In this document: positions 9,602 through 16,789 of the stretch, piece by piece
How positions within the stretch are numbered: the stretch's first letter is position 1
How the letters are laid out: the number at the start of each line of letters is the position of its first letter
Assembly: GCA_018712945.1 (NCBI GenBank)
Contig: DVFZ01000035.1
Location: forward strand, 1 to 57,947
Length of the DNA: 57,947 nt
DNA from: Candidatus Pullichristensenella stercorigallinarum
Lineage (GTDB): Bacteria; Bacillota; Clostridia; Christensenellales; Aristaeellaceae
Direction: 5' to 3'
Made by a program: the position numbers and the translations under genes
Notes under the pieces: model-generated
Seen by the model: the letters and a program-made list of their open reading frames with translations, nothing else
Database searches by the model: none
What the model was told of the DNA's origin: nothing

Positions 9602-10594
9602 TCAAGCAATATATTTTCTATGCGCAATCTTGACATTGGCCTGATTCACCATCGCATACTGCATGGTCGTGTCGATTTTTGCGTGTCCAAGAAGCTGCTG
9701 CACCTGCTCGATGGGCATGCCCTTATCTATGGCTTTGGTGGCGAGCGTACGGCGGAATTTGTGGGGATGCACCTTGGGGATATTGAGACGCCGGCCCAGA
9801 TTGCGCATCCGTATCTCTACACCGCTGACCTTCAGGCGATTATGCGGGCTTTGAAGCGAGACGAACAGCGCGGGGTTATCATCAGACCGGCTCAAGAGAT
9901 AATTCTGCAAGTGTATTTTTGTTCGGGCGTCGAAATAGACCGGGCGTTCCTTGCTTCCCTTGCCCAGCACAACGCATTCGCGTCCTTCGAAGTCGATGTC
10001 GGCACGATTGAGGCGCACCAATTCGCCCACACGCATTCCTGTCGAGGCCAGCATATCTATGATCGCCAGATCGCGCAGGTTTCCGCATTCGTCACGCATC
10101 AGTTCCAACATCTCGTCGCTGTATGTCTCCTTGACGGTTTGGGTGGTTTTCACCTTGTGTATGCGGCGAACAGGGCTTTTGAGGATGTAGTTTTCATCTT
10201 CCAGCCATGCAAAAAAGCTGGAGAGTATTCGCCGGATGTTGTCGATCGTCACTTTGCCGGCACGGCTGTTCTGCTGATATTCTGATAGATAGGCGCGAAG
10301 ATCGTCTGTGGTGATATGACTACAGGATTTACCGATCTGTTGCAACATTTTCCGTATCGTACAGGAGTAGTAGATGAGCGTTTTCTCAGAGCAGCCCTCT
10401 ATGCGCTTGGCCGCGATGAAAGCGTCGAGCAGCGTGTCATCGGAAATGGAGTCTATGGGGAATGGAGACGCGTATTCTTCAATCCGAAACCTGGCAAGGA
10501 ACGTTTCGAGTGTTTTTTCCAGTGCCTGCAACTGGAAATTGTCGAGGATCGGGGCCATTGCCTGCATGACATCCGTAATCAAAAGCTGTATCAT
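9602..10594 (-). CDS. Tyrosine recombinase inside the RM operon
   Basis: This is a XerC/XerD-type site-specific recombinase of 330 residues. A SAM-like core-binding N-domain (about 45-150) precedes a catalytic domain. The visible catalytic residues are Arg in TGMRVGELVRL, a beta-hairpin Lys in GKGSKERPV, HKFRR, LLGHAKI and Tyr in TTMQYA. It lies between two hsdS genes on the same strand. Recombinases in this position in other Firmicutes shuffle hsdS domains through inverted repeats; here the hsdS repeats are direct. Its ribosome binding site (GGGAGG) and ATG lie within a perfect inverted repeat (10581-10634). It ends 39 bases before the next hsdS. Whether it acts on hsdS or on another site cannot be told from the sequence. 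Confidence 0.9.
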   Translation of the reverse strand: MIQLLITDVMQAMAPILDNFQLQALEKTLETFLARFRIEEYASPFPIDSISDDTLLDAFIAAKRIEGCSEKTLIYYSCTIRKMLQQIGKSCSHITTDDLRAYLSEYQQNSRAGKVTIDNIRRILSSFFAWLEDENYILKSPVRRIHKVKTTQTVKETYSDEMLELMRDECGNLRDLAIIDMLASTGMRVGELVRLNRADIDFEGRECVVLGKGSKERPVYFDARTKIHLQNYLLSRSDDNPALFVSLQSPHNRLKVSGVEIRMRNLGRRLNIPKVHPHKFRRTLATKAIDKGMPIEQVQQLLGHAKIDTTMQYAMVNQANVKIAHRKYIA

Positions 10595-10634
10595 AGAGCT
10601 GCCTCCCGCGTTTTTTCTCTATGATACAGCTTTT
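10581..10634. repeat. Perfect 18-bp inverted repeat over the recombinase start
   Basis: The arms AAAAGCTGTATCATAGAG (10581-10598) and its exact complement (10617-10634) flank an 18-base spacer. In the minus-strand transcript the spacer carries GGGAGG and the arm nearest the gene carries the AUG of the recombinase. The hairpin could block translation, attenuate transcription, or be a crossover site for the recombinase. Confidence 0.9.
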
Positions 10635-10648
10635 ACGTCATAAGGGCA

Positions 10649-11794
10649 TTAACCAAAGTACTGTTGCATCAGCGATTTTTTCAGAATTTCCAGCTGGTCA
10701 ATGGCCTTTTGTATTTCAACTTTCGATTTGTCGACCTGGGCGACGAAGGCGGCGAACTGCTCTTGTAACTCTACCGGGGGCAAGATAATTTTAAGGCTGA
10801 GCAATCGTTCTTTTGAAATGTTGGACATTGACTTTGCAGAGCCGGTAGCTATAGACTGTATGCAATCTCTAAAGAGATCGTGATTGATTAGTTTCCAAAG
10901 AAACACCTTATTGCACCTATTGGTCGTATTCAATCGGAAAATAAGGTCAGGCATCATCAACCTGCTGGGCGTGTCATAGACATATGCGCACATGCCAACC
11001 AATTCTGGCGTATTCTTCCGCGTAAATAGCAAATCGCCAGCTCGAACAGCGGCATCTTCAACAAACAGGTTCTCATCAAGCATTGCCTTATTTTCTTCTG
11101 GACGATAGAAACCATATGTAGCTGCACTAAGTTTAAGCACGGCAGGCCAGTTACCTTGCCGAGCAAAAGCATCGCACACAGGGCTCCTTCCACTATCAAT
11201 GTTTTCTAAGCAAGTAGAAAGTTGGACTTTCTCCCAGCCCATTTCGTTTGTCATTGGATCCCCAAACATCTCCACAAATCGGGATTTTACCAGTGTATCA
11301 AAACTATTTGCCTGCTGATGGCATTGGGAGATAAGCGCATCCAGTTTATCGAGCGTTCTAGCAATCTTGCGCTGCTTCTCCAGGGGCACAACATGTATGG
11401 GAAGCTCTTTTAGATCAGAGAACTTCAAGCTATCCCTGACGCTCCCCGCAGCATGCGCCCTGATAAACGTCATCCCCACGTCGCTCTTAAGATAATGTAA
11501 GAGATATTGGCGGTCCAGCTTGTCGCTTACCTTAAAAACGACATACAGCGGACTGACGATCACGCGCTCAGCGCTGTTTTGCCAAGCAATCGAACCGACG
11601 TTGATCCTGGAAGGGTTGTATGCAAAGTAACCACGAGGCACGATTTTATAGGTAGTTTTATCCTTGCTGGCTACATCCTTATTGAAATACCCACTGCAGA
11701 AACCCCGATCATTTGTAACGCTGTATACAGGAATGCTCTCGTCAAGATGGTTCTTTACGCTAAATTCCGAGATATAGTCCCCTAGCCTCGTCAT
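10649..11794 (-). CDS. hsdS: Type I specificity subunit, first copy
   Basis: This canonical HsdS of 381 residues is positioned directly after hsdM. It has recognition domain 1 (about 1-140), a central conserved helix region with KQRKIARTLDKLDALI and VKSRFVEMFGDP, recognition domain 2 (about 190-335), and a C-terminal helical conserved region with FAAFVAQVDKSK followed by KAIDQLEILKKSLMQQYFG. The start ATG overlaps the hsdM stop (ATGA) and has GGAGGGG eight bases upstream. This copy has the complete C-terminal helix that HsdS uses to hold the two HsdM subunits, so it is probably the main expressed specificity protein. Confidence 0.92.
   Translation of the reverse strand: MTRLGDYISEFSVKNHLDESIPVYSVTNDRGFCSGYFNKDVASKDKTTYKIVPRGYFAYNPSRINVGSIAWQNSAERVIVSPLYVVFKVSDKLDRQYLLHYLKSDVGMTFIRAHAAGSVRDSLKFSDLKELPIHVVPLEKQRKIARTLDKLDALISQCHQQANSFDTLVKSRFVEMFGDPMTNEMGWEKVQLSTCLENIDSGRSPVCDAFARQGNWPAVLKLSAATYGFYRPEENKAMLDENLFVEDAAVRAGDLLFTRKNTPELVGMCAYVYDTPSRLMMPDLIFRLNTTNRCNKVFLWKLINHDLFRDCIQSIATGSAKSMSNISKERLLSLKIILPPVELQEQFAAFVAQVDKSKVEIQKAIDQLEILKKSLMQQYFG
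10721..10757. repeat. 37-bp hsdS direct repeat A, copy 2
   Basis: This is the exact same-strand copy of 8465-8501, at the C-terminal conserved region of the first hsdS. The sequences diverge right after it on both sides. Confidence 0.9.
11256..11284. repeat. 29-bp hsdS direct repeat B, copy 2
   Basis: This is the same-strand copy of 8994-9022 in the central conserved region. Exchange between the copies would join recognition domain 1 of one hsdS to domain 2 of the other. Confidence 0.88.
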
Positions 11795-13326
11795 TTCAGC
11801 ATCCCCTCCAATTCCTCCAGCCCGGCCGCGATCTCCTTTTCCAACTTCCGCAGTTCTGCCAGTATCTCGCTTGTCGGCGGATACTCCACCGGCACATACT
11901 CCGTCTGCTTGTACTTATTAATGGAGAGGTCGTAACCATTGTCCACGATCTCCTGTTTGGACACCAGAAAGCTCTGCTCGGTGCGCTTACGCTCCGCTTC
12001 CCGGGCAAGATTGTGGAAACGTTCGATGATGTCGGGAATATCGTTCTCCGCGATTTCGCTGCGCTTGTCGTCCAGGCTGAAGCCATCCGCCTTCATATCG
12101 TAAAACCACACCTGGTCGGTGCCGCCTGCGCCCGTCCTGGTGAACACCAACACGGCGGTAGACACGCCCGCATAGGGCTTGAACACGCCGCTCGGCATGG
12201 AGATGACCGCCCGGAGCTGATTGTTTTCGATGATCTCCCTGCGGATGGATTGATGCGCCTTCGAACTGCCAAACAGCACGCCATCCGGCACGATGCAGGC
12301 GCAGCGCCCGCCCTTTTTCAACATCCGCAAGAACAGGGCGAGAAACAGAAGCTCTGTCTTCTTGGTGTTGGTGACGTTTTTGAGGTTGTCATGGATGCTC
12401 TCGGCGTCGATCGTCCCCTTGAAGGGGGGATTTGCCAGAATGACGTCGTATTTGCCGGAGATGTCGTTTTGCTTGGAAACGCTGTCCTTATACTCGATCT
12501 TCGGATGCGTGATGGAGTGCAGCATCAGGTTCATCGCAGAGATGCGCAGCATGGTGCGGTCGGTGTCAAAGCCGGTGAACGATTCGCCCGCAAAGCGTTC
12601 CCACTGCTGGCTGGTCATCGTATCCTCAAAATGGCGGCGGATAAACTCGCTGGCGGAGACGAGGAAACCGGCCGTGCCACAGGCGGGATCGCAGATCAGG
12701 TCGTCCGGCGTCGGCGCGATCAGCTCGACCATCATCTCGCGGATGTGCTTGGGCGTGCGGAACTGGCCGTTTTGTCCGGCGGTGGAGAGCTTTCCCAGCA
12801 TGTATTCATACAGGTCGCCCTGCATATCCAGGCCGGTGAGATCATGCTGGTACAGATCCTCCAAACCAGTCACGATCTTCTGCAAAACCTGCGGGGTCGG
12901 GATGAGGAACATGGCGTCCTCCATATAGCGGGAGAAAGCCGTCATATCTTCCGAAAGCTCGCCGCCGTTACCGGCGTTATCCAATATCTTTCCATCCGCG
13001 CCGATCTCCGGCAGCTTTCCGCCTTTCATTTTTTTGATGGCGGGAAAGACAAAATTGGCGATGATATTGAAAATGTCCTGAGGATGCCGGTCTTTGAAAT
13101 GGCTCCATCGCATCGACTGGCCGATTTCGGTTTGGGGGAATATCTTTTCCAGAGATTCGCCGGTGGCGTTTTCAAACTGCTCCGTCTCAAGCTCTTTTTC
13201 ATCCAACGAACGGATGAAGATGAGGTAAGTGAGCTGCTCGATGACCGTCAACGGGTTGGTGATGCCGCCCGCCCAAATATCCGTCCATATTTTATCGATC
13301 TTGTTTTTGATTGCGCCTGTGATCAT
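11791..13326 (-). CDS. hsdM: Type I DNA methyltransferase subunit M
   Basis: HsdM methylates adenine at the site chosen by HsdS, using S-adenosylmethionine. The 511-residue protein has an HsdM N-terminal helical domain, the SAM-binding motif DPACGTAGFL (about 213-222), FDTDRTMLRI, and the catalytic NPPF (299-302). I place the start at the ATG at 13326, which has GGAGGAATATC upstream. The frame remains open to 13494, but that extension runs into the relaxase remnant and encodes no HsdM-like residues. The gene heads the operon and overlaps hsdS by four bases. A TATAAT lies on this strand at 13381-13386. Confidence 0.94.
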   Translation of the reverse strand: MITGAIKNKIDKIWTDIWAGGITNPLTVIEQLTYLIFIRSLDEKELETEQFENATGESLEKIFPQTEIGQSMRWSHFKDRHPQDIFNIIANFVFPAIKKMKGGKLPEIGADGKILDNAGNGGELSEDMTAFSRYMEDAMFLIPTPQVLQKIVTGLEDLYQHDLTGLDMQGDLYEYMLGKLSTAGQNGQFRTPKHIREMMVELIAPTPDDLICDPACGTAGFLVSASEFIRRHFEDTMTSQQWERFAGESFTGFDTDRTMLRISAMNLMLHSITHPKIEYKDSVSKQNDISGKYDVILANPPFKGTIDAESIHDNLKNVTNTKKTELLFLALFLRMLKKGGRCACIVPDGVLFGSSKAHQSIRREIIENNQLRAVISMPSGVFKPYAGVSTAVLVFTRTGAGGTDQVWFYDMKADGFSLDDKRSEIAENDIPDIIERFHNLAREAERKRTEQSFLVSKQEIVDNGYDLSINKYKQTEYVPVEYPPTSEILAELRKLEKEIAAGLEELEGMLK

Positions 13327-13380
13327 GATATTCCTCCGTATGCCAGCCAAATCGGTCGTAGAACGCAAATCGACCTTTTC

Positions 13381-13386
13381 ATTATA
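13381..13386 (-). promoter_or_regulatory. Possible -10 element for the RM operon
   Basis: A perfect TATAAT lies about 55 bases upstream of the hsdM start. No good -35 hexamer is present at 17 bases; TTGAAA stands at a spacing of only 14. It is the likeliest start of the RM operon because the DNA upstream is pseudogene. Confidence 0.4.
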
Positions 13387-13451
13387 AGGCAGAATGACGT
13401 TTTCAAAAAGTATAAGCCGGTAAATTCGCAGGGGCTCAAATACAGAAAACA

Positions 13452-13698
13452 CTGCGTTTGTATGTTTTCCTTGAAACCGCTGTTCTTTCCCCAATGGCGG
13501 TTCAACTCAACACCTTCCGTCGGAAAACTGAAAGGGTCGCAGTTGGTTCCGTCAACCAGGATTCCGCCGCGGGACACAAGCCTTCCTTTATTGTCCAATA
13601 TGGGCTTGCCTGCGTCGCGTTCATGCTGAAAAGAGCAGCTACCGCCGCGTCTGCCCATCGCCGCTGTTTTTTACGGCTATATGCTTCAGGGTGGCTGC
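13452..13698 (-). pseudogene. 5' remnant of a MobA-type relaxase
   Basis: Read on the minus strand across two frames, this gives ATLKHIAVKN, a stop codon, a frame change at LLF/QHERD, and then KPILDNKGRLV and VDGTNCDPFSF up to ELNRHWGKN. Clostridial mobilization relaxases begin in the same way (MATLKHI-KN, FQH, KP-LD--GRLV, NCD, KN). The start codon position reads GCA, there is an in-frame stop and a frameshift, and homology stops near 13452 before the catalytic histidine triad. hsdM lies immediately beyond. So the relaxase was cut off, probably when the RM operon arrived, and has since decayed. Confidence 0.65.
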
Positions 13699-14042
13699 GA
13701 AACGCACCTCCCAGCTTTTCAATGTCAACCTTTATCGCATAGAGATCGGCGTATGCCCTCATGGTTTCCCTGTACATCTGTTGTGACAACACGCCGCCCG
13801 CGTTGAAATGATGGGCGATCTGGTTCAGATTAGCGCCTGATTACGGGAACCTCAACGACGATCTCTTCCTTGATCGTGATCTTCTTGTGCGTCAATACTC
13901 TTCGGATATACTCTGAAATGGACAGGCCGGCAGCCATAGCTGCTTCTTCAACCTTTGAAAAGCTCTCCTTGTCCAATCGAACGCCGACAAAACGATCCTT
14001 GGCAACGACTGGCTTTTTATGGTCGTTCCTGTTTTTGCTCAT
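13693..14042 (-). pseudogene. mobC: Frameshifted mobC (relaxosome accessory protein)
   Basis: MobC proteins are small ribbon-helix-helix proteins that help the relaxase open the transfer origin. The first 70 residues (13830-14042) contain DRFVGVRLDKESFSKVEEAA and SISEYIRRVL and then hit a stop. In the next frame, from about 13836, the protein continues ANLNQIAHHFNAGGVLS and RAYADLYAIKVDIEKLGG, the usual second half of MobC, which normally has LNQIA followed by a glycine-rich turn. One extra or missing base near 13833-13836 breaks the frame. The remnant runs into the relaxase remnant, as in an intact mobC-mobA pair. The 70-residue N-terminal part may still be made and could bind DNA. Confidence 0.75.
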
Positions 14043-14077
14043 GATACCTCCAAATTCCTTTCAAACGCAGGTGTTAC

Positions 14078-14220
14078 CTCATGGCAAAGCCATGCTGTGA
14101 GCGCAGCGAGCCAGTAAGCGCCAAGGGCGTGGTTCCGAGGGCGTGGGGAGCGGATTCCACACCAAGATCGGCTGGAAACGAGCATCCAGCAGGATGTTTG
14201 TTTAACAGGGAGAATCTTGC
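14078..14220 (+). repeat. Element repeat block, copy 2
   Basis: This begins with CATGGCAAAGCCATG (a six-base-pair hairpin) and CTGTGAGCGCAGCGA, and matches the minus strand of 3540-3670 with decreasing identity. It lies directly upstream of mobC, where transfer origins of mobilizable elements are often found. Use as oriT is an inference. Confidence 0.55.
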
Positions 14221-14315
14221 CCTCCGGGAAAACAACAGTCCTTCGTCCTGTGTTTCCCCTGCGGCGGTCGCCGTGGCCAATTGCTTTATATGATTCGTTT
14301 GCGCAGAATGAGGGG

Positions 14316-14387
14316 GTGGTTACAAAGTGGATATATTGAAAATAAAGGCGGTTATAAATTGGATACAATTATATCCAATTTATAACC
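14316..14387. repeat. Palindrome plus half-site, copy 2
   Basis: The half-site GTGGTTACAAAGTGGATAT (14316-14334) is followed by a perfect palindrome with arms GGTTATAAATTGGATA (14350-14365) and TATCCAATTTATAACC (14372-14387). Compared with copy 1, both arms have changed together (CTGG/CCAG to TTGG/CCAA), so the dyad itself seems to be kept. Confidence 0.78.
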
Positions 14388-14419
14388 ACCGCTATGGGTT
14401 GATGATTTCTTCGTTGCTT

Positions 14420-14560
14420 TCATCGGAAGGACAGACCCCACGACGATGGCGATGGTTCTTTTGACATCGCCGTCGCTGTCTGAATCATCGCCACTGTTGT
14501 CACGCTTACTGCAATAACTTTTGCGCCAAACAGTCCTATAAGTAAAGAAATAACAGGCAT
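14420..14560 (-). CDS. Possible 46-residue hydrophobic peptide
   Basis: The frame starts MPVISLLIGLFGAKVIAVSV and continues with one hydrophobic stretch of about 25 residues and a short polar tail. No clear ribosome binding site precedes the ATG, and I do not recognise the family. It lies in the 14388-14697 spacer between the element palindrome and the pgi terminator, where I see no other gene. It may be a remnant or a small membrane peptide. The element/chromosome boundary is probably within this spacer. Confidence 0.25.
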   Translation of the reverse strand: MPVISLLIGLFGAKVIAVSVTTVAMIQTATAMSKEPSPSSWGLSFR

Positions 14561-14698
14561 TGGATTTTACACCGAATACCCGTTATCTCGCTTGCCAATC
14601 CTGCCTGACAGATGCAATGGTAAAAAATCTTTGAATTACTTTCTTACGAGCACCCGTCTTCGCAGCCAGGGGATTTTTTATGCCCGATAAACACAAAA

Positions 14699-14722
14699 AC
14701 CACGGCGCGATTGCGCCGTGGT
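14699..14722 (-). terminator. Rho-independent terminator of pgi
   Basis: The stem CCACGGCGC/GCGCCGTGG with a GATT loop (read on the plus strand) is followed on the minus strand by a T-rich tract (TTTTTGTG). It lies 17 bases past the pgi stop. Confidence 0.88.
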
Positions 14723-14738
14723 AAATAAGGAAGATGGA

Positions 14739-16142
14739 TTAGAAGATGTAATCCGCGTTCAGGGCAGGGCGGTTCTTCATTTCCTCGCGCTTTGCGGAGT
14801 GCACTTCGCTTTCGTAACCCATGACCGCGTAGGAAGCAATTTTGGATTCTTCCACGCCGGGCTGGTTAAAGGCGTCGATGTTGAGCAGCGCGCCGGAGTA
14901 GGCGGTCACCAGCTCGAGGAAGTAGAGAAGCTGGCCGATGGTTTCCTCGGTGACGGCAGGCAGGGTGATGGTCTGGCTGATATGGCCGGAGCGGTAGAGC
15001 GCGTACTCAGTGCCCTGGCGCTCAGCTTCGATGAGCTGATTGTGCGACTTGCCGCCCAGGAAAGCGATGGTAGGAATATCGTCGCAGCCGTGGGGGATGG
15101 GCGTTTCGGCGCGGAAGGATTCCACCTTCAGGAAGGTGATAACCTTGTCAAACGGCCCCTCGGTGTAAAGCTGAAGCTGCGAATGCTGGTCGGTCACGCC
15201 CAGCGCCTTCACGGGCGTCTGGCCGGTATGGCAGGGCTTGCCGTCCAAGGTGACATTTTTGCCAAGACTCTCGGCCCAGAGCTGAGCGTACCAGTCGCTC
15301 ATGAGCTTGAGGGAATCGGCATAGGGGAGCATGACAGACATATTCATGCCCTTGCGCATAGCCGCAACCATCAGCCCGGCTTCGAACAGGGCCGGGTTTT
15401 TCCAGGGATCATCGCTGGCGCAACGCTCGTCCATGGCCTTGGCGCCAGCCACCAGCGCGCGGATATCAATGCCGGTAACGGCGGCGGCGATCAGGCCCAC
15501 CGGGCTGAGTTCGGAAAAACGCCCGCCCACGCCGTCAGGGATATAGAAGGTTTCGTAGCCTTCGCGCTGGGCAATCTTGATCAGGAAGCCCTTTTCCTTG
15601 GAAGTGGTGACGATGATATGGCGGCGGTAATCGTCGCCCACGGCCTTTTTGAGCAGATCAAGCACGATTAGATACTGGCTCATGGTTTCGGCCGTGCCGC
15701 CGGATTTGGTGATGACGTTGAAGCAGGTGGTCTTCAGGTCAATCACATCCAGAAGCGCCGCCATGCGCTCGGGGTCAATGTTGTCCTCGATATACAGGCG
15801 CGGGCCGCCGCGCTTTTCCTTGGGCAGCTCGTTATAATGCAGATGCTTCAAAGCCTGATGTACGGCTGCCGGGCCCAGCGCGGAGCCGCCAATACCCAGT
15901 ACGACGAAAGCATCGAACTCATCGCGCACGCGCGCGGCGGTTTTTTCGATGGCGGCGATCACGTCATCCTGCTCATAGGGAAGCAGCATCCAGCCCTGCA
16001 TGCCCTTGCCGCGGTTTTTTTCTACCATAGCGTGCGCGTTGCGCATCTCGCCGGTCAGATTCTCGATTTCCGCACGGGTAATGCCGTGTTCGCCGGTGTA
16101 TTCGGCCATCATCGGATTAAAATCGAAGCGAATGGTTTGCAT
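14739..16142 (-). CDS. pgi: Glucose-6-phosphate isomerase
   Basis: This glycolytic and gluconeogenic enzyme interconverts glucose 6-phosphate and fructose 6-phosphate in the cytoplasm. The 467-residue length fits the short bacterial GPI form. Visible motifs are VLGIGGSALGP in the first SIS fold (about 81-91), the phosphate-binding SGGTAETMSQ, GGRFSELSPVGL (about 206-217), and the C-terminal QLQLYTEGP segment near the catalytic lysine region. GGAGGAGACGGT precedes the ATG. It is a single-gene unit with its own promoter and terminator and is the first clear chromosomal gene to the right of the element. Confidence 0.97.
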   Translation of the reverse strand: MQTIRFDFNPMMAEYTGEHGITRAEIENLTGEMRNAHAMVEKNRGKGMQGWMLLPYEQDDVIAAIEKTAARVRDEFDAFVVLGIGGSALGPAAVHQALKHLHYNELPKEKRGGPRLYIEDNIDPERMAALLDVIDLKTTCFNVITKSGGTAETMSQYLIVLDLLKKAVGDDYRRHIIVTTSKEKGFLIKIAQREGYETFYIPDGVGGRFSELSPVGLIAAAVTGIDIRALVAGAKAMDERCASDDPWKNPALFEAGLMVAAMRKGMNMSVMLPYADSLKLMSDWYAQLWAESLGKNVTLDGKPCHTGQTPVKALGVTDQHSQLQLYTEGPFDKVITFLKVESFRAETPIPHGCDDIPTIAFLGGKSHNQLIEAERQGTEYALYRSGHISQTITLPAVTEETIGQLLYFLELVTAYSGALLNIDAFNQPGVEESKIASYAVMGYESEVHSAKREEMKNRPALNADYIF

Positions 16143-16174
16143 ACCGTCTCCTCCGTTTACAAGGTGATATTATT

Positions 16175-16203
16175 ATTATAAAGTATGGCTGTAAAGATTG
16201 CAA
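16175..16203 (-). promoter_or_regulatory. Sigma-A promoter of pgi
   Basis: TTGCAA (16198-16203) and TATAAT (16175-16180) lie on the minus strand 17 bases apart, 33 bases before the pgi start. Confidence 0.8.
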
Positions 16204-16254
16204 CAGCCCGCGGCCCAAGCGGCAAACTTTCATGGCAAATTTTTGTAAAGGGTA

Positions 16255-16283
16255 TTGCATTTGTACGCCGGACGTGCTATAAT
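16255..16283 (+). promoter_or_regulatory. Sigma-A promoter of tRNA-Ser
   Basis: TTGCAT (16255-16260), a 17-base spacer and TATAAT (16278-16283) end 45 bases before the tRNA. Confidence 0.85.
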
Positions 16284-16328
16284 ACCACTTGTTCCGCACG
16301 TGGCGGATAGAAAGTTTCATATTTGCTT

Positions 16329-16421
16329 GGAGGAGTCGCCTAGCTTGGTCGAGGGCGCGCGACTGGAAATCGCGTAACGGTCAAAAGCCGTTCGAGGGTT
16401 CGAATCCCTCCTCCTCCGCCA
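16329..16421 (+). tRNA. tRNA-Ser (anticodon GGA)
   Basis: The acceptor GGAGGAG (16329-16335) pairs with CTCCTCC (16411-16417); discriminator G and encoded CCA follow. The anticodon loop CTGGAAA reads GGA. A long variable arm and the T-arm GAGGGTTCGAATCCCTC are present. Confidence 0.96.
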
Positions 16422-16455
16422 TGGTGGTCATTGTTGATTGACCGCCTTCTGCCTA

Positions 16456-16488
16456 AAGCCTACGATGTTGCAGCATCGTGGGCTTTTT
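16456..16488 (+). terminator. Terminator after tRNA-Ser
   Basis: AAGCCTACGATG pairs with CATCGTGGGCTT around a six-base loop and is followed by TTTTT. The hairpin overlaps the last codons of the convergent ribbon-helix-helix gene. Confidence 0.75.
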
Positions 16489-16627
16489 CGGTTTCAGAAA
16501 ACAGCTTTTCAATGGCCATGCGGATGACCTCGCCCTTGGTTTTGCCCAACTGCTGGGAAAGCGTTTTGAGCTTTTCCGCCTGTTCCGGGCTGATTTTTAC
16601 GGTGGTCATGACGCTATATGTTCGCAA
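16460..16627 (-). CDS. Ribbon-helix-helix (CopG/Arc-like) protein
   Basis: This small DNA-binding protein of 55 residues contains MTTVKISPEQAEKLKTLSQQ and TKGEVIRMAIEKLF, the strand-helix-helix pattern of CopG/Arc repressors and antitoxins. I place the start at TTG (16627) because GGAGGTGATACT lies directly before it. An ATG six codons later is an alternative. No toxin gene overlaps or adjoins it: tRNA-Ser is on one side and gene remnants are on the other. It may be an orphaned antitoxin or a free-standing repressor. Its target is unknown. Confidence 0.7.
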   Translation of the reverse strand: MRTYSVMTTVKISPEQAEKLKTLSQQLGKTKGEVIRMAIEKLFSETEKAHDAATS

Positions 16628-16789
16628 AGTATCACCTCCTGACAGTAAGAATAACACAGGGTAATACCTTTGTCAATGAAAAACCACACATAATCGCAGC
16701 CAAACGCGCCAATTTCCGGCCGGTCCGCAACAGGAAGTACAGACTTCCAGCATTTGCGCCCCGATTTTTTTCACTTTTTTGAATACAGC

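Noticed and set aside
9562..10650. Inverted hsdS repeats that would allow classic inversion switching
   Set aside because: The shared segments at 8465/10721 and 8994/11256 are in the same orientation. Only a short, degenerate trace (FKSRF-like) exists near 9590.
12013..13629. Long plus-strand frame opposite hsdM
   Set aside because: It is the complement of a clear hsdM gene, has no ribosome binding site and resembles no family.
1..14600. tRNA-Leu as the attachment site with a direct repeat of the tRNA 3' end at the far side
   Set aside because: I found no second copy of the GGTTCGAGCCCG segment in or beyond the element, and the only integrase of tRNA-targeting type is inside the RM operon.
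16460..16627. Toxin-antitoxin pair with the ribbon-helix-helix protein
   Set aside because: No small toxin frame overlaps or adjoins it in either direction; only a tRNA and gene remnants flank it.
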